DNA of 64,000 bases from Aeoliella straminimaris (GTDB lineage Bacteria > Planctomycetota > Planctomycetia > Pirellulales > Lacipirellulaceae): the NCBI RefSeq assembly GCF_024054565.1, contig NZ_JAMXLR010000026.1, forward strand, positions 248,001-312,000. Reading direction: 5' to 3'. Position numbers and translations under genes: made by a program. Below the pieces are notes generated by a model. The model saw only the letters and a program-made list of their open reading frames with translations. It was not told the DNA's origin and made no database searches. Below, piece after piece: positions 1 through 8,379 of the stretch (positions are counted from its first letter, which is position 1; the number at the start of each line of letters is the position of its first letter).

Positions 1-23
1 GACAATGAACCACTTGGTGCTGC

Positions 24-971
24 GTGTCGAAAGAGCTGTTTCTTGACGAATGTTGGTTTCTCACCGGTCCGACGGCCATCGGAAAGTCGCAGGTGGGGCT
101 GTACCTTGCCCAGCAACTGAACGCCGAGATTGTCTCGCTCGACTCGATGGCCATTTACCGTGGCATGGATATTGGGACCGCCAAGCCATGCCCCAAAGAG
201 CAGGCAGCGGTGCCACACCATCTGATCGACATTCGCGACCCTGCAGAGGAGTACAGCGTCGCTCAATATCTGGAGGACGCCGAGCAAGTAGTCCGTACGA
301 TCCGCAGCCGTGGCCGGCAGGTACTGTTTGTCGGTGGTACTCCGATGTGGCTGAAGTGCCTGCTGCGTGGACTGTTCGAAGGCCCTCCCGCCAACTGGGA
401 ACTCCGCGAGCAAATCGAGCGAGAAGCGGCCGCCCTGGTTCCGGGTGAGCTGCACAAGCGGCTGGAGCAAGTCGACCCACTGGCCGCCAGTCAGATTCAC
501 CCCAACGATACGCGCCGACTGATCCGCGCGCTGGAAGTGTTTCGCTCGACAGGCGAGCCGATCAGCCATCAGCAAATGGAATTCGAAGAGGCGCGACCGG
601 CTGACCAGTGCCGAGTGTTCGTGCTCGACCGGCCCCGCGACGAACTGCACCGCCGCATCGAAGCCCGCGTCGACCGGATGCTGGTCGACGGCCTGGTGGA
701 CGAAGTACGGAGGCTAACGGTTGACGGTAAACAGCTTGGCCGCACGTCGAGCCAGGCGGTGGGCTACCAGGAGGTGCTAGCTTATCTGGCAGGCGAGCTC
801 GACCACGACGCGATGACCGAGCGGATTAAATCCCGCACTCGCAGGTTTGCCAAACGCCAGGGCACGTGGTTCCGCAGCTTGAGCGAATGCCGCTGGGTGG
901 AGGTTGGCGAAAGAGACAGCAGCAGTGCCACGGCTGAATCCATCCTGAAGTCAGCGCCCGATCAGGCTTAG
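24..971 (+). CDS. miaA: tRNA dimethylallyltransferase
   Basis: MiaA transfers the dimethylallyl group of DMAPP to N6 of A37 in tRNAs that read UNN codons, in the cytoplasm. The 315-residue protein has the N-terminal P-loop GPTAIGKS (about residues 15-22), followed by the family motif DSMAIYRGMDIGTAKP and later the HLIDIRDP segment, all in the usual order. Length is normal for the family. The start is GTG at 24, close to the window edge, so an upstream alternative cannot be excluded. Its stop overlaps by four bases the stop of the convergent membrane-protein gene that ends at 968. Identification is from motifs and is secure. Confidence 0.95.
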   Translation: MSKELFLDECWFLTGPTAIGKSQVGLYLAQQLNAEIVSLDSMAIYRGMDIGTAKPCPKEQAAVPHHLIDIRDPAEEYSVAQYLEDAEQVVRTIRSRGRQVLFVGGTPMWLKCLLRGLFEGPPANWELREQIEREAAALVPGELHKRLEQVDPLAASQIHPNDTRRLIRALEVFRSTGEPISHQQMEFEEARPADQCRVFVLDRPRDELHRRIEARVDRMLVDGLVDEVRRLTVDGKQLGRTSSQAVGYQEVLAYLAGELDHDAMTERIKSRTRRFAKRQGTWFRSLSECRWVEVGERDSSSATAESILKSAPDQA

Positions 972-1579
972 GCGAGAATCAACAGCCCCAATAGGCCACT
1001 CACTAGAAGCACCATCAGCAATAGTACAACGGGAAACACTGACGATTTCTGCTCGCGCGGTCGGTCGGCCACTGCCGGAAACTCATCCGCTTCGTCCAGG
1101 ATGAGCCCTCCCGACTCCCACAGATGCTTGGCAAATCGATTGTGGAGCGAAATCAGGAAGACCACTCCCACCACGGTACCCGCCGGGACGGCCAGCAATA
1201 GGAGGATGGAAATTCCCTTCGCCCAATTGGCGGATTGCCGGTCGAACCTTCTCAGCCCCCAGGCGACGGAGGTCAGCAGGACGCACCAGCATGCCCAAAA
1301 TACCGATAGCAGCCCCAGGTCAAACCAACCAAGCGTGGCTGAACTCTCGGTCGCGACTGGGCCATTCGCCGCCAGGCCGATTGACATCAATCCGCAGACG
1401 ATCGCAGCAAAGGCACCGTGCAGCGCCCCCAGATAAAAAAGCACACCCACAACCCGGATGGCGCGGCGCGTGTCCTTGAGCTTGTGCGGCGAAAGATCAG
1501 CCGATTGCAGGACGCAAGAGTCGAAAAACTCATCGGCGGCGAAAGGAAGGTTGGCCTCGAGAGCCAGTTGGGCGCCCAT
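968..1579 (-). CDS. Membrane protein of unknown function
   Basis: A 203-residue protein I do not recognise. The sequence shows a polar N-terminus of about 40 residues and then four hydrophobic stretches (about residues 42-68, 85-108, 120-142 and a C-terminal one ending in LLGLLILA), so it is probably a small inner-membrane protein. A GGGAG ribosome-binding site lies just before the ATG at 1579. It is convergent with miaA and shares its last bases with it. There is no catalytic motif and no functional hint from context. Confidence 0.7.
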   Translation of the reverse strand: MGAQLALEANLPFAADEFFDSCVLQSADLSPHKLKDTRRAIRVVGVLFYLGALHGAFAAIVCGLMSIGLAANGPVATESSATLGWFDLGLLSVFWACWCVLLTSVAWGLRRFDRQSANWAKGISILLLLAVPAGTVVGVVFLISLHNRFAKHLWESGGLILDEADEFPAVADRPREQKSSVFPVVLLLMVLLVSGLLGLLILA

Positions 1580-1706
1580 GGGGTCACTCCCACTTCGAAT
1601 AGCTGGCCCCCCACCTTCCCAATCTCGGTGCGCAGCGGGGCCAAACTTTAACGATTACGCCGGCAATTCCAGCTAGCGTTGCAGTCACGGTCCAACGTTG
1701 GAGCAA

Positions 1707-2705
1707 CTAGCCTTGTCGGCTGACCACGAAGGCTGCCAGGTGTTCGAGCGTTGCCTTTGCTGGCGAATCGGCGAGGCCCGACAGATCGGCTGTCGCTTTA
1801 TCGGCGAACTGCAGGGCTACATCACGGGCGTACTCCAGCGAGCCGAGCTGCTTAAGAGTTGACATAGGCGTAGTCGACTGAGCCCCCGCTTCGAGCAGCG
1901 ACAAGAAGTTGGTGCGAGGTCCATCGACCAGCGTGTCGCGAGCGTGAATCAGTGGCAGTGTAAGCTTCCGTTTGGCCAGATCCCGGCCCAATGACTTGCC
2001 GGTTGCCTGTTCGTCGCCAGCCAGATCCAGCAGGTCGTCGGCAATCTGGAACGCCATCCCCAGGTGGCGCCCGTAGCTGGAAAGTGCGGCGATGGTCTGT
2101 TCGTCCGCGTCGCTGAATCGTGCCCCCAACTCACAGCAGCAGGCGCACAGCTCGGCCGTCTTCGCGTCGATAATTGAGTAATAATCGTCTTCGGAAAGGG
2201 TTAAGTCGCCCTCGGCGAGTGTCTGCCGCATCTCGCCTTCGCAAACGCGGTTAGTGCTCTTGCCGATCAATTGACACGCCTCGGCGGTGCCTACGGTGCT
2301 GGCCAGATAGAACGCGTGCGAGAACAGGAAGTCGCCCAGCAGGACGCTGGTTTCATTTCCCCAGCGGGCATTTACCGTGTCGACGTGACGACGGAGATCC
2401 GCCTCGTCCAGGATGTCGTCATGCACCAGGGTGGCGGTGTGAATCATCTCCACCACCACAGCCAGCGTTTCATGATAGCTGGTGAGCTTGCCGGCGGCCT
2501 GGCCGGACAGCAGCAACAGGGCTGGCCGCAGCCGTTTGCCCCCCAGGCGATATCCGTGGCGAACCACTTGGTCGACGTTGTCGTGCCGGCTGCGAAGTTC
2601 CTCCTGCAGGCGGTGTTCGACCCCCTCCAGGCTGGTGCGAATGTCGGCGAACAAGTCGCCCACTGCTCGCTGATTGGCAGCGCTCGTGGCTCCGACTCGT
2701 GTCAT
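1707..2705 (-). CDS. Polyprenyl diphosphate synthase (trans-isoprenyl)
   Basis: It condenses isopentenyl diphosphate units onto an allylic primer to make long-chain polyprenyl diphosphate, for example for quinone side chains. The two Asp-rich motifs are present: DDILD in LVHDDILDEADLRR (first, FARM) and DDLLD in QIADDLLDLAGD (second). The residues before the first motif are small, which in this family favours long products; the exact chain length is not readable. I chose the ATG at 2705 because it overlaps the moaC stop as ATGA, giving 332 residues and translational coupling. A longer reading from 2747 exists but lies inside moaC. Confidence 0.88.
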   Translation of the reverse strand: MTRVGATSAANQRAVGDLFADIRTSLEGVEHRLQEELRSRHDNVDQVVRHGYRLGGKRLRPALLLLSGQAAGKLTSYHETLAVVVEMIHTATLVHDDILDEADLRRHVDTVNARWGNETSVLLGDFLFSHAFYLASTVGTAEACQLIGKSTNRVCEGEMRQTLAEGDLTLSEDDYYSIIDAKTAELCACCCELGARFSDADEQTIAALSSYGRHLGMAFQIADDLLDLAGDEQATGKSLGRDLAKRKLTLPLIHARDTLVDGPRTNFLSLLEAGAQSTTPMSTLKQLGSLEYARDVALQFADKATADLSGLADSPAKATLEHLAAFVVSRQG

Positions 2706-3205
2706 GCGTGGTCCTTCGTACTCAAGTCCATGTCGTTGCGATTCCAATCGCCGCTCTTTCCGCCCGACTTGTGCTCGAGCTGCACCCGCTGAATCACCAG
2801 GCTGCGGTCCACCGATTTTACCATGTCGTACACCGTCAGGGCAGCCGTGGTGGCGGCCGTCAGGGCCTCCATCTCCACGCCCGTCCTAGCGGTAGTGGTC
2901 ACTTCAGCCACGATGTTCAGTGTCGTCGAGTCCGCACACTGGAAGTCTACTGCCACGCTGTCTATCGGCAATGGGTGGCACAGCGGTATGAGGTCGCCCG
3001 TGCGTTTAGCCGCCATGATTCCCGCCAGGCGGGCCACCTCCAGGACATTTCCCTTCGCGTGCTCGTCGGATTGGATTTGCTCCAGCGTTGCGGGCTGCAT
3101 CACGACCTGGGCCGACGCCACGGCCCGCCGGCGAGTGATGGCTTTGTCGCCCACGTCCACCATGCGACTTGCGCCCGATTCGTCAAAATGCGTCAGGTCA
3201 CCCAC
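2702..3205 (-). CDS. moaC: Cyclic pyranopterin monophosphate synthase (MoaC)
   Basis: MoaC converts 3',8-cyclo-GTP into cyclic pyranopterin monophosphate, the first stable precursor of molybdenum cofactor. The protein shows HFDESGASRMVDVGDK, the LIPLCHPLPI segment and the signature GVEMEALTAATTAALTVYDM with conserved Lys and Asp residues. I prefer a GTG start at 3205 (167 residues, the usual length); a TTG at 3301 would add 32 residues unlike the family, and a TACAAT box on this strand (about 3251-3256) lies within that extension. The gene ends in an ATGA overlap with the polyprenyl synthase. No other Mo-cofactor gene is adjacent. Confidence 0.92.
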   Translation of the reverse strand: MGDLTHFDESGASRMVDVGDKAITRRRAVASAQVVMQPATLEQIQSDEHAKGNVLEVARLAGIMAAKRTGDLIPLCHPLPIDSVAVDFQCADSTTLNIVAEVTTTARTGVEMEALTAATTAALTVYDMVKSVDRSLVIQRVQLEHKSGGKSGDWNRNDMDLSTKDHA

Positions 3206-3325
3206 TCGCAGCCCACCACTAAAGTCCTGAATTGCCGCCGAACGAGGGAATTGTAGCGAAATGGTAGCCGAAACCGAAGTAGCCGCGGCAATTTGACGCA
3301 ACTGCCCCGACTCGGCGGGTCGCGG

Positions 3326-3901
3326 CTACTCTTCAATCCGTTCAAGCGGTACATCTTCCCAATCCTGGTCTTGGAGTATTTCCTCCGCCTCGTCTGGAAA
3401 CCACCGCTTCCGCACCATATCGGCCACCAGAAACACCCCGGCTTCGCAAGCTCCGCAGAGATATCCAAGCAGTGGCCCCCAGATAACCGACGAAAACGCC
3501 ACGCACAGGAACTCCCCGTCCCAGGTGCCGTAAACAACTACGAATGCCACCCACCACAGTAGACTGTAGGCCACGCCTGCAATGGCTGATGCCCAACGAG
3601 GCGCGTCGCCGTACGGAAAAAATGCCTGGGCGACTCCCACTGCGATGGTCAGCCCACCGATGAACGCGAATACGGGCCACTCGGCCCCCAGCAAGCGGAG
3701 CATCGTGAACAACAGAGAATAAGCAAACGATACGGTTAGCATCGTCGCGATGTCGAACCGGCGGGGCACGGAGTACAGTGTTTGCTCGGTACTTCGCTGC
3801 CGCCGCATCTGTACCGCGGGTGGCAATTCGATGCGCCGAGGAGGCTGAGCCCAGCGTTCGTCCTCGGGCGTCGGCGGGGGGAGATTGGATGAAGGTGCCA
3901 T
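3326..3901 (-). CDS. Membrane protein of unknown function
   Basis: A 191-residue protein not recognised. A Pro-rich polar N-terminus (about 50 residues) is followed by four hydrophobic segments between about residues 50 and 160 and an acidic C-terminal tail. This suggests an integral inner-membrane protein with both ends polar. The ATG at 3901 is the first in frame and the reading frame is open throughout. It lies between moaC and a second membrane-protein gene on the same strand, separated by short gaps, but no functional link is evident. Confidence 0.65.
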   Translation of the reverse strand: MAPSSNLPPPTPEDERWAQPPRRIELPPAVQMRRQRSTEQTLYSVPRRFDIATMLTVSFAYSLLFTMLRLLGAEWPVFAFIGGLTIAVGVAQAFFPYGDAPRWASAIAGVAYSLLWWVAFVVVYGTWDGEFLCVAFSSVIWGPLLGYLCGACEAGVFLVADMVRKRWFPDEAEEILQDQDWEDVPLERIEE

Positions 3902-3965
3902 GGGGCCGGACGCGAAAGCTCACTGCCACTGATACTGCTTAGACCAAAATCCTGCTGGCAACAGC

Positions 3966-5309
3966 TTAGTCGAGCCGGAGGCGAAACACCACGTCCGGCT
4001 CGCCGGTGCGACAGTTTTCACCTTCCCAATCGGGGCCGGTGATCTCCTCTCCTGCGTCGTCTTGACGATCAAAGCCAACGCTGTAGATGCGCAGCTCACT
4101 ATCGGTCTTCAGCAGTTTCAGGGGTTCGCCAGTAAATGGATCGAGCGGCACGGTCTCGAGCTGCGCGGGAACAAGCTGATCGATCGACTCTGGCCACGTG
4201 TTGTGCTGCAAGTGATACCTCACGGCGGCAATCGCCACGACTGCCGCCCGTACGCGTGCCGTGGTCTTGGCAATTCGTACCACGCGGGAGGCAATCATTG
4301 CGGGGCCCAACGACGGAGCCACGTCATTTGCCCCCCAGGGGGAAAGCGAACCCACCTTACGTAAGTCCGCCTCTTGTGGATAATTCTCTGCCAGCTCCAG
4401 CGGCCCTGGCCAGTCTTGCGCCAACAATGGCTCCACCTCGGCAGCCGCTCGGATGACAGAGAGCTGGTCGTCGCCATGCCACGCACTGCGTAGCTTGTCA
4501 TTCCAGGACTGGTCTAAAGCTTCCAGTGTCTCAGCTCGATTACCGATAAGGCTCACGCGCAGGCTATCCAGCATGTCGACGCCAGCGAGTTCGTCCTGCA
4601 ACTGCCGTAGTGACGCATCCTCCGCAGAGAGCGCCGGCAGCAGTACCTCCAGATACAAAAGCGAGTGGTGCACCATCTGCAGGCGAATCAGTTGGAACAC
4701 AAGCAGCGGCTCGTCTTTCATGGTTTCGGTAGTTGCGAACATGCCCTGCAGGTTACTGAGCGCAGCGGATTGGCGATCTCCGTGCGTTTCGACAATTGCT
4801 CGCACCGCGAGCATCCGCCAAATGTAGCGCAGCCCGCCAATCGATGGCAGCGATATTGACGGAGGTCGGTAGTCTCTTACATACACACACCGGCCCGGTG
4901 TCGCCAGCGCCGCGTCGATGTCGCTGTACTCCGATTGGCGTTTGGCTACGAATGTCTTGGCCTCAGCCAACCTCGGCCAGGACTCTACCGGCAGCGGTGG
5001 CTCAGAAACATAACCGTCCAGCAGTTGTGCGGCCGAGGGTTCTACGCCGGCAACAGATCGCCAGTTACCCATGGGTACCAGCCAGGCGCCCGTTGCATCC
5101 GGTTCTCCCGGCCGCAACGCGACGTACTCGTTGAGCTCTATTGCATTGGTCGGCTGCCCCCGTTCGCGGAGTGCTTCGATCTCTGCGGCCGCCAGACCGT
5201 CTCGGTACCACCGCCTGCCAATGGTCCAGCCTCCGAGAACCACGACGATCACCGCCGCCAACAGAATGGCTTTTCGCCACCAGGACCACTGGGCGATCGA
5301 ATTCAGCAT
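3966..5309 (-). CDS. Membrane-anchored protein, paralogue of the protein at 17211-18593
   Basis: A 447-residue protein with one N-terminal membrane segment (about residues 13-30) and a large extracytoplasmic part. Near the N-terminus it has TNAIELNEYVALRPGEPDATGAW, matched in the paralogue by TNAKELNAFVAIPRGEPDATAAW (compared piecewise). Its C-terminus has PLDPFTGEPLKLL, an IYSVGFDRQDDAG stretch and DVVFRL, also shared. The DPFTGEPL / YSVG / DDAG ending resembles C-termini of planctomycete proteins with a pseudopilin-like tail, but there is no prepilin cleavage site. Function unknown. I chose ATG 5309 over GTG 5315 because the GGGGTGG ribosome-binding site fits it better. Confidence 0.7.
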   Translation of the reverse strand: MLNSIAQWSWWRKAILLAAVIVVVLGGWTIGRRWYRDGLAAAEIEALRERGQPTNAIELNEYVALRPGEPDATGAWLVPMGNWRSVAGVEPSAAQLLDGYVSEPPLPVESWPRLAEAKTFVAKRQSEYSDIDAALATPGRCVYVRDYRPPSISLPSIGGLRYIWRMLAVRAIVETHGDRQSAALSNLQGMFATTETMKDEPLLVFQLIRLQMVHHSLLYLEVLLPALSAEDASLRQLQDELAGVDMLDSLRVSLIGNRAETLEALDQSWNDKLRSAWHGDDQLSVIRAAAEVEPLLAQDWPGPLELAENYPQEADLRKVGSLSPWGANDVAPSLGPAMIASRVVRIAKTTARVRAAVVAIAAVRYHLQHNTWPESIDQLVPAQLETVPLDPFTGEPLKLLKTDSELRIYSVGFDRQDDAGEEITGPDWEGENCRTGEPDVVFRLRLD

Positions 5310-5357
5310 TTCCACCCCGCTGATGACGACGGCAGTCGACTTCGAGATTCTGTACGA

Positions 5358-7418
5358 TCAAAATTCAAACGGTGCAATGTCACCGATCTTGTTCTGGATG
5401 TCCTGCAGCTTCTTCCGCAGTTCGGCAAGCCTCACTCGTTCGCGTTCAATTCGGGTTTCCAATTCACCCAGTTTCTTGACGAACCGCTGGTACAGTTCAC
5501 TAGTTCGATCGAGCCGATCCATCGACTTGCCGATCCGCTCCTGCTCCTGTGCAAGCGCTCGAAGTTCCGCTTCGGATGCATTCACCGCTAAGCGAAGTCG
5601 CGTCCGCTCGACTCGACGCTGGCGATAGCTCTCCAGCGTCTGCTTTGCCTGCTCGCTGACCAGTGGCGAATTAAGATACAACGCCAACTCCTCGTCGGAG
5701 AGTTGTTCCACGGCAAACTTCTCCTGGCTGGTTTGTTGTTCGACTACTGGCAGGGTCACCGACTCGCCGGCCGGCACCGACACCTCAAATCGCAGGGCAT
5801 TGTCGGTGGTCCTGGCTGCTTTCGGTTCGACCAGTTCCCAGCCAGCATTCTCGGGACGTTGGATGACCACCAGCCGCGACTTGGATCCTTGATTGTCAAG
5901 CTCGTAGGTTGCTACCCGCTGCACGCGGTGCTTGGTCAGGATTACTCCGCGAGTGAGTCGCACTTCAACCAGCTGCTTCTCGACGGCCCCACTCTCGATG
6001 TTGACGTCGACTTCCGGATCCATGGCGTAGGTGATCAGTCGCTCGCTGCCGGGTGGCGTGTCCGCCATGCGCGAATCGCCCGCGTACTGGGCTTCGTCCA
6101 GCACTGTGATCGGCCCCCGCATCAGGTGCAGGTCCGTGGTGTTCTTGATTCGCAAACCATGTTGCGGATGCTTGGCGTTCACCGTTGGGTCGTACAACGA
6201 CAGCTTCTCCCCTTCCACATTGGCGTTCACGATCGGTAGCATGGCCGACGTCTCGCTCGCCAGAGTCACGGGCGTATCAATCTCATAATGAAACAACTCG
6301 CCCACTTCGGTGGCTGTGGCCATGGCGGGCTGACTTTCGGAAAGCCGGTCACCCAGTGAACGATCGCGCCCGCCACCAAATTCCATCGCGTCTTCCGAAC
6401 CAAAACTGCCACCAAAACCACCGCCGCCGAAGCCACCGCCACCAAACGCCCCTCCCCCACCAAAGCCGCCAAACTCTCCACCTCGTGGACGCGATCGCTG
6501 TAGTTGGCGGCCGTACTCGCGCGGCACCAGACCTGCCACGGCACTGGGCTGCACCTCTGGTCGCTGGACATACAGCGGTTCGTAGAGGTTCATCCGAAAC
6601 GCAAAGGGCTGGCCGCTCACGAGACTCAGTTGAACGTCCTGCCAGTCCTGATCGGTGGTGTTCTCGACCATCGCCCAACCTTGCAACAGCGTCTTGCCAT
6701 CGGCATCAATCACCAGACGGTAGCTCACCTTCCAGACGGGAAACTCCTGCAGATAGCCGATCCGTACGCGACGCTTTCCCTCCCCCCGAAACTGCAAGGT
6801 CACGCGTTTCGCAGGCGAGTCGGCCTGCATGGCCAGCAACTCCAAAGCTCGCTGAAAGCGTTGCTGCACTTCCGGATCGACCAACTTGATGGCGGCAATT
6901 TCGTCCAGTGGCAGTCGCATCAGTCCCTCGTCGGTCTGCACCAGCAATAGTTCGACCCCGCGAACTTGCTGCTCATCGCGGAGCGTTTGGGTTTCGATGC
7001 TGACGATCCGCCCCTGCCAGTCGTCAATCGCGATCTGCTGTCCTCGGAACTGCCCCAGCAGGTCGCCCAAGCTGGCCCCCGGCTGCAATTCGAAGGGCAA
7101 CGTCCCCAGGCTGCGGGCGACGGGATCGCGATTTTCGTACATCACCGTGGCCGTCTTCCCACCGTCGAGATCCAACAGCACCAGCGTCTTCAGCAGGTCG
7201 TCCATGCTCTCGGTGGGAAACTCGAGCACCAGGTCCGCATTGCCCTCCACTTCCCCCGCCCGCTCGAAAAAGGCCACGCCCGAGGTGTAGGCCACCAGCT
7301 GCTTGAGCGGGACTTCGGTCTGGGCCTCGTCAGCGGCGCGGACCAAAGGAGCCCTGCTGATCGCAATAAACAGCAAGGCCAGAACGTAAACAGAGAGTAA
7401 CCGGGCGGTTGGCATCAT
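5358..7418 (-). CDS. Secreted DUF4139 domain protein with Gly-rich insert
   Basis: A 686-residue protein with a signal peptide (hydrophobic core about residues 6-25, ending near VRAAD). The central part contains WKVSYRLVIDADGKTLLQGW and VENTTDQDWQDVQLSLVSGQ, the strand pattern of the DUF4139 / mucoidy-inhibitor MuiA-like family. After it comes a low-complexity insert of Gly-Phe repeats (GGGGFGGGGFGG, about residues 315-345), then a second beta-rich part and a charged C-terminal coiled coil (about residues 590-680). The family role is poorly defined; a cell-envelope role is inferred only from the signal peptide. A single-gene unit by spacing. Confidence 0.75.
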   Translation of the reverse strand: MMPTARLLSVYVLALLFIAISRAPLVRAADEAQTEVPLKQLVAYTSGVAFFERAGEVEGNADLVLEFPTESMDDLLKTLVLLDLDGGKTATVMYENRDPVARSLGTLPFELQPGASLGDLLGQFRGQQIAIDDWQGRIVSIETQTLRDEQQVRGVELLLVQTDEGLMRLPLDEIAAIKLVDPEVQQRFQRALELLAMQADSPAKRVTLQFRGEGKRRVRIGYLQEFPVWKVSYRLVIDADGKTLLQGWAMVENTTDQDWQDVQLSLVSGQPFAFRMNLYEPLYVQRPEVQPSAVAGLVPREYGRQLQRSRPRGGEFGGFGGGGAFGGGGFGGGGFGGSFGSEDAMEFGGGRDRSLGDRLSESQPAMATATEVGELFHYEIDTPVTLASETSAMLPIVNANVEGEKLSLYDPTVNAKHPQHGLRIKNTTDLHLMRGPITVLDEAQYAGDSRMADTPPGSERLITYAMDPEVDVNIESGAVEKQLVEVRLTRGVILTKHRVQRVATYELDNQGSKSRLVVIQRPENAGWELVEPKAARTTDNALRFEVSVPAGESVTLPVVEQQTSQEKFAVEQLSDEELALYLNSPLVSEQAKQTLESYRQRRVERTRLRLAVNASEAELRALAQEQERIGKSMDRLDRTSELYQRFVKKLGELETRIERERVRLAELRKKLQDIQNKIGDIAPFEF

Positions 7419-7619
7419 GAGTAGTCCAGGAGATTTCGAGGAGTTGGGTCAAGCTGCCCAACCATTCTACCGGCTCGGCAATGGTTATTCCAAATGGCAA
7501 CACTTTCACTCGCCAGGCAAAGAGCTTCGATGTTTGCCCACCGGTGCTTTCGCCTTTACGATGGTGACAGTTGCAAGCGGTTGATCGTGATTTCGTGTCC
7601 GAGTCAGAGGCCCTTTCTC

Positions 7620-8357
7620 ATGCTTAAGCATTCCTTCCTGCTGCTAGTAACTTGCCTGGTCTGTCCTGCGATGGCTCTTGCCGCGGAGGCGAAGCCCGAA
7701 GACTCCTGGGAGTGGCTCCAGCAGAAACTTTCCATGCCGACAACCCTGCACGTGCACAAGATGCCACTCAACCAGGTTGTAGAGCTGTTGGAGCAGCAAA
7801 CCGGGCTGCAAATGATCATCGACACCACGGCCTTGGACGATCTGGGACTCTCGCCCGACGAGCCGGTCACCGTTTCTCTCGACTCAGTCACGTTCGGTGC
7901 GATGCTCGACCTGGCGTTCAAGGAATTGGAATTATCCTGGAGCCTGCGCGAGAAAGTGGTGATCATTACCACCGAAGAAGAAGCGCTGATCCACCAATTC
8001 GTGCGGGTTTACCAAGTGGACGACTTGCTGCAGATCGCCGATGGCTACCCAGACTACGACTCGGTGATCGACGTCATCATCAGCACGATCGCGTCCGACA
8101 CTTGGGTAGAGAATGGCGGACCAGAGGCAGAAATCAGACCACTTCCTTCGAGCAACGCATTGGTGATCTCGCAGACGCTCCAGACGCACTTGCAGATCGA
8201 GCAACTGCTGATCGACATCCGCCGCGTCCGCCAGCGGCAAGGGTTGGCGGTGACCAAGTCGCCAATGAGCTCCACTCGCTCCGCCAAGCCAGCGGCACCT
8301 CGGCGAATCTATTACCAGCCTTCCTCCTCGGCGGCGCTGCCGCGGGAGTATGAATAA
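7620..8357 (+). CDS. Secreted protein with secretin N-domain-like fold (STN-like)
   Basis: A 245-residue protein with a signal peptide (MLKHSFLLLVTCL, ending near ALAAE). Residues about 40-115 have the STN/secretin short N-domain pattern: a hydrophobic repeat around PLNQVVELLEQQTG followed by MIIDTTALDDLG and TVSLDSVTFGAMLDLAFKEL, with VIITTEEEA closing it. The rest resembles an N1-like ring domain seen in GspD/PilQ, but the large beta-barrel secretin domain is absent. I chose the ATG at 7620 because the signal peptide starts there; an ORF from 7494 adds 42 unlikely residues. It may be a periplasmic accessory domain protein; partner unknown. Confidence 0.68.
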   Translation: MLKHSFLLLVTCLVCPAMALAAEAKPEDSWEWLQQKLSMPTTLHVHKMPLNQVVELLEQQTGLQMIIDTTALDDLGLSPDEPVTVSLDSVTFGAMLDLAFKELELSWSLREKVVIITTEEEALIHQFVRVYQVDDLLQIADGYPDYDSVIDVIISTIASDTWVENGGPEAEIRPLPSSNALVISQTLQTHLQIEQLLIDIRRVRQRQGLAVTKSPMSSTRSAKPAAPRRIYYQPSSSAALPREYE

Positions 8358-8379
8358 CACCACCACTTGGCAGAAACGG

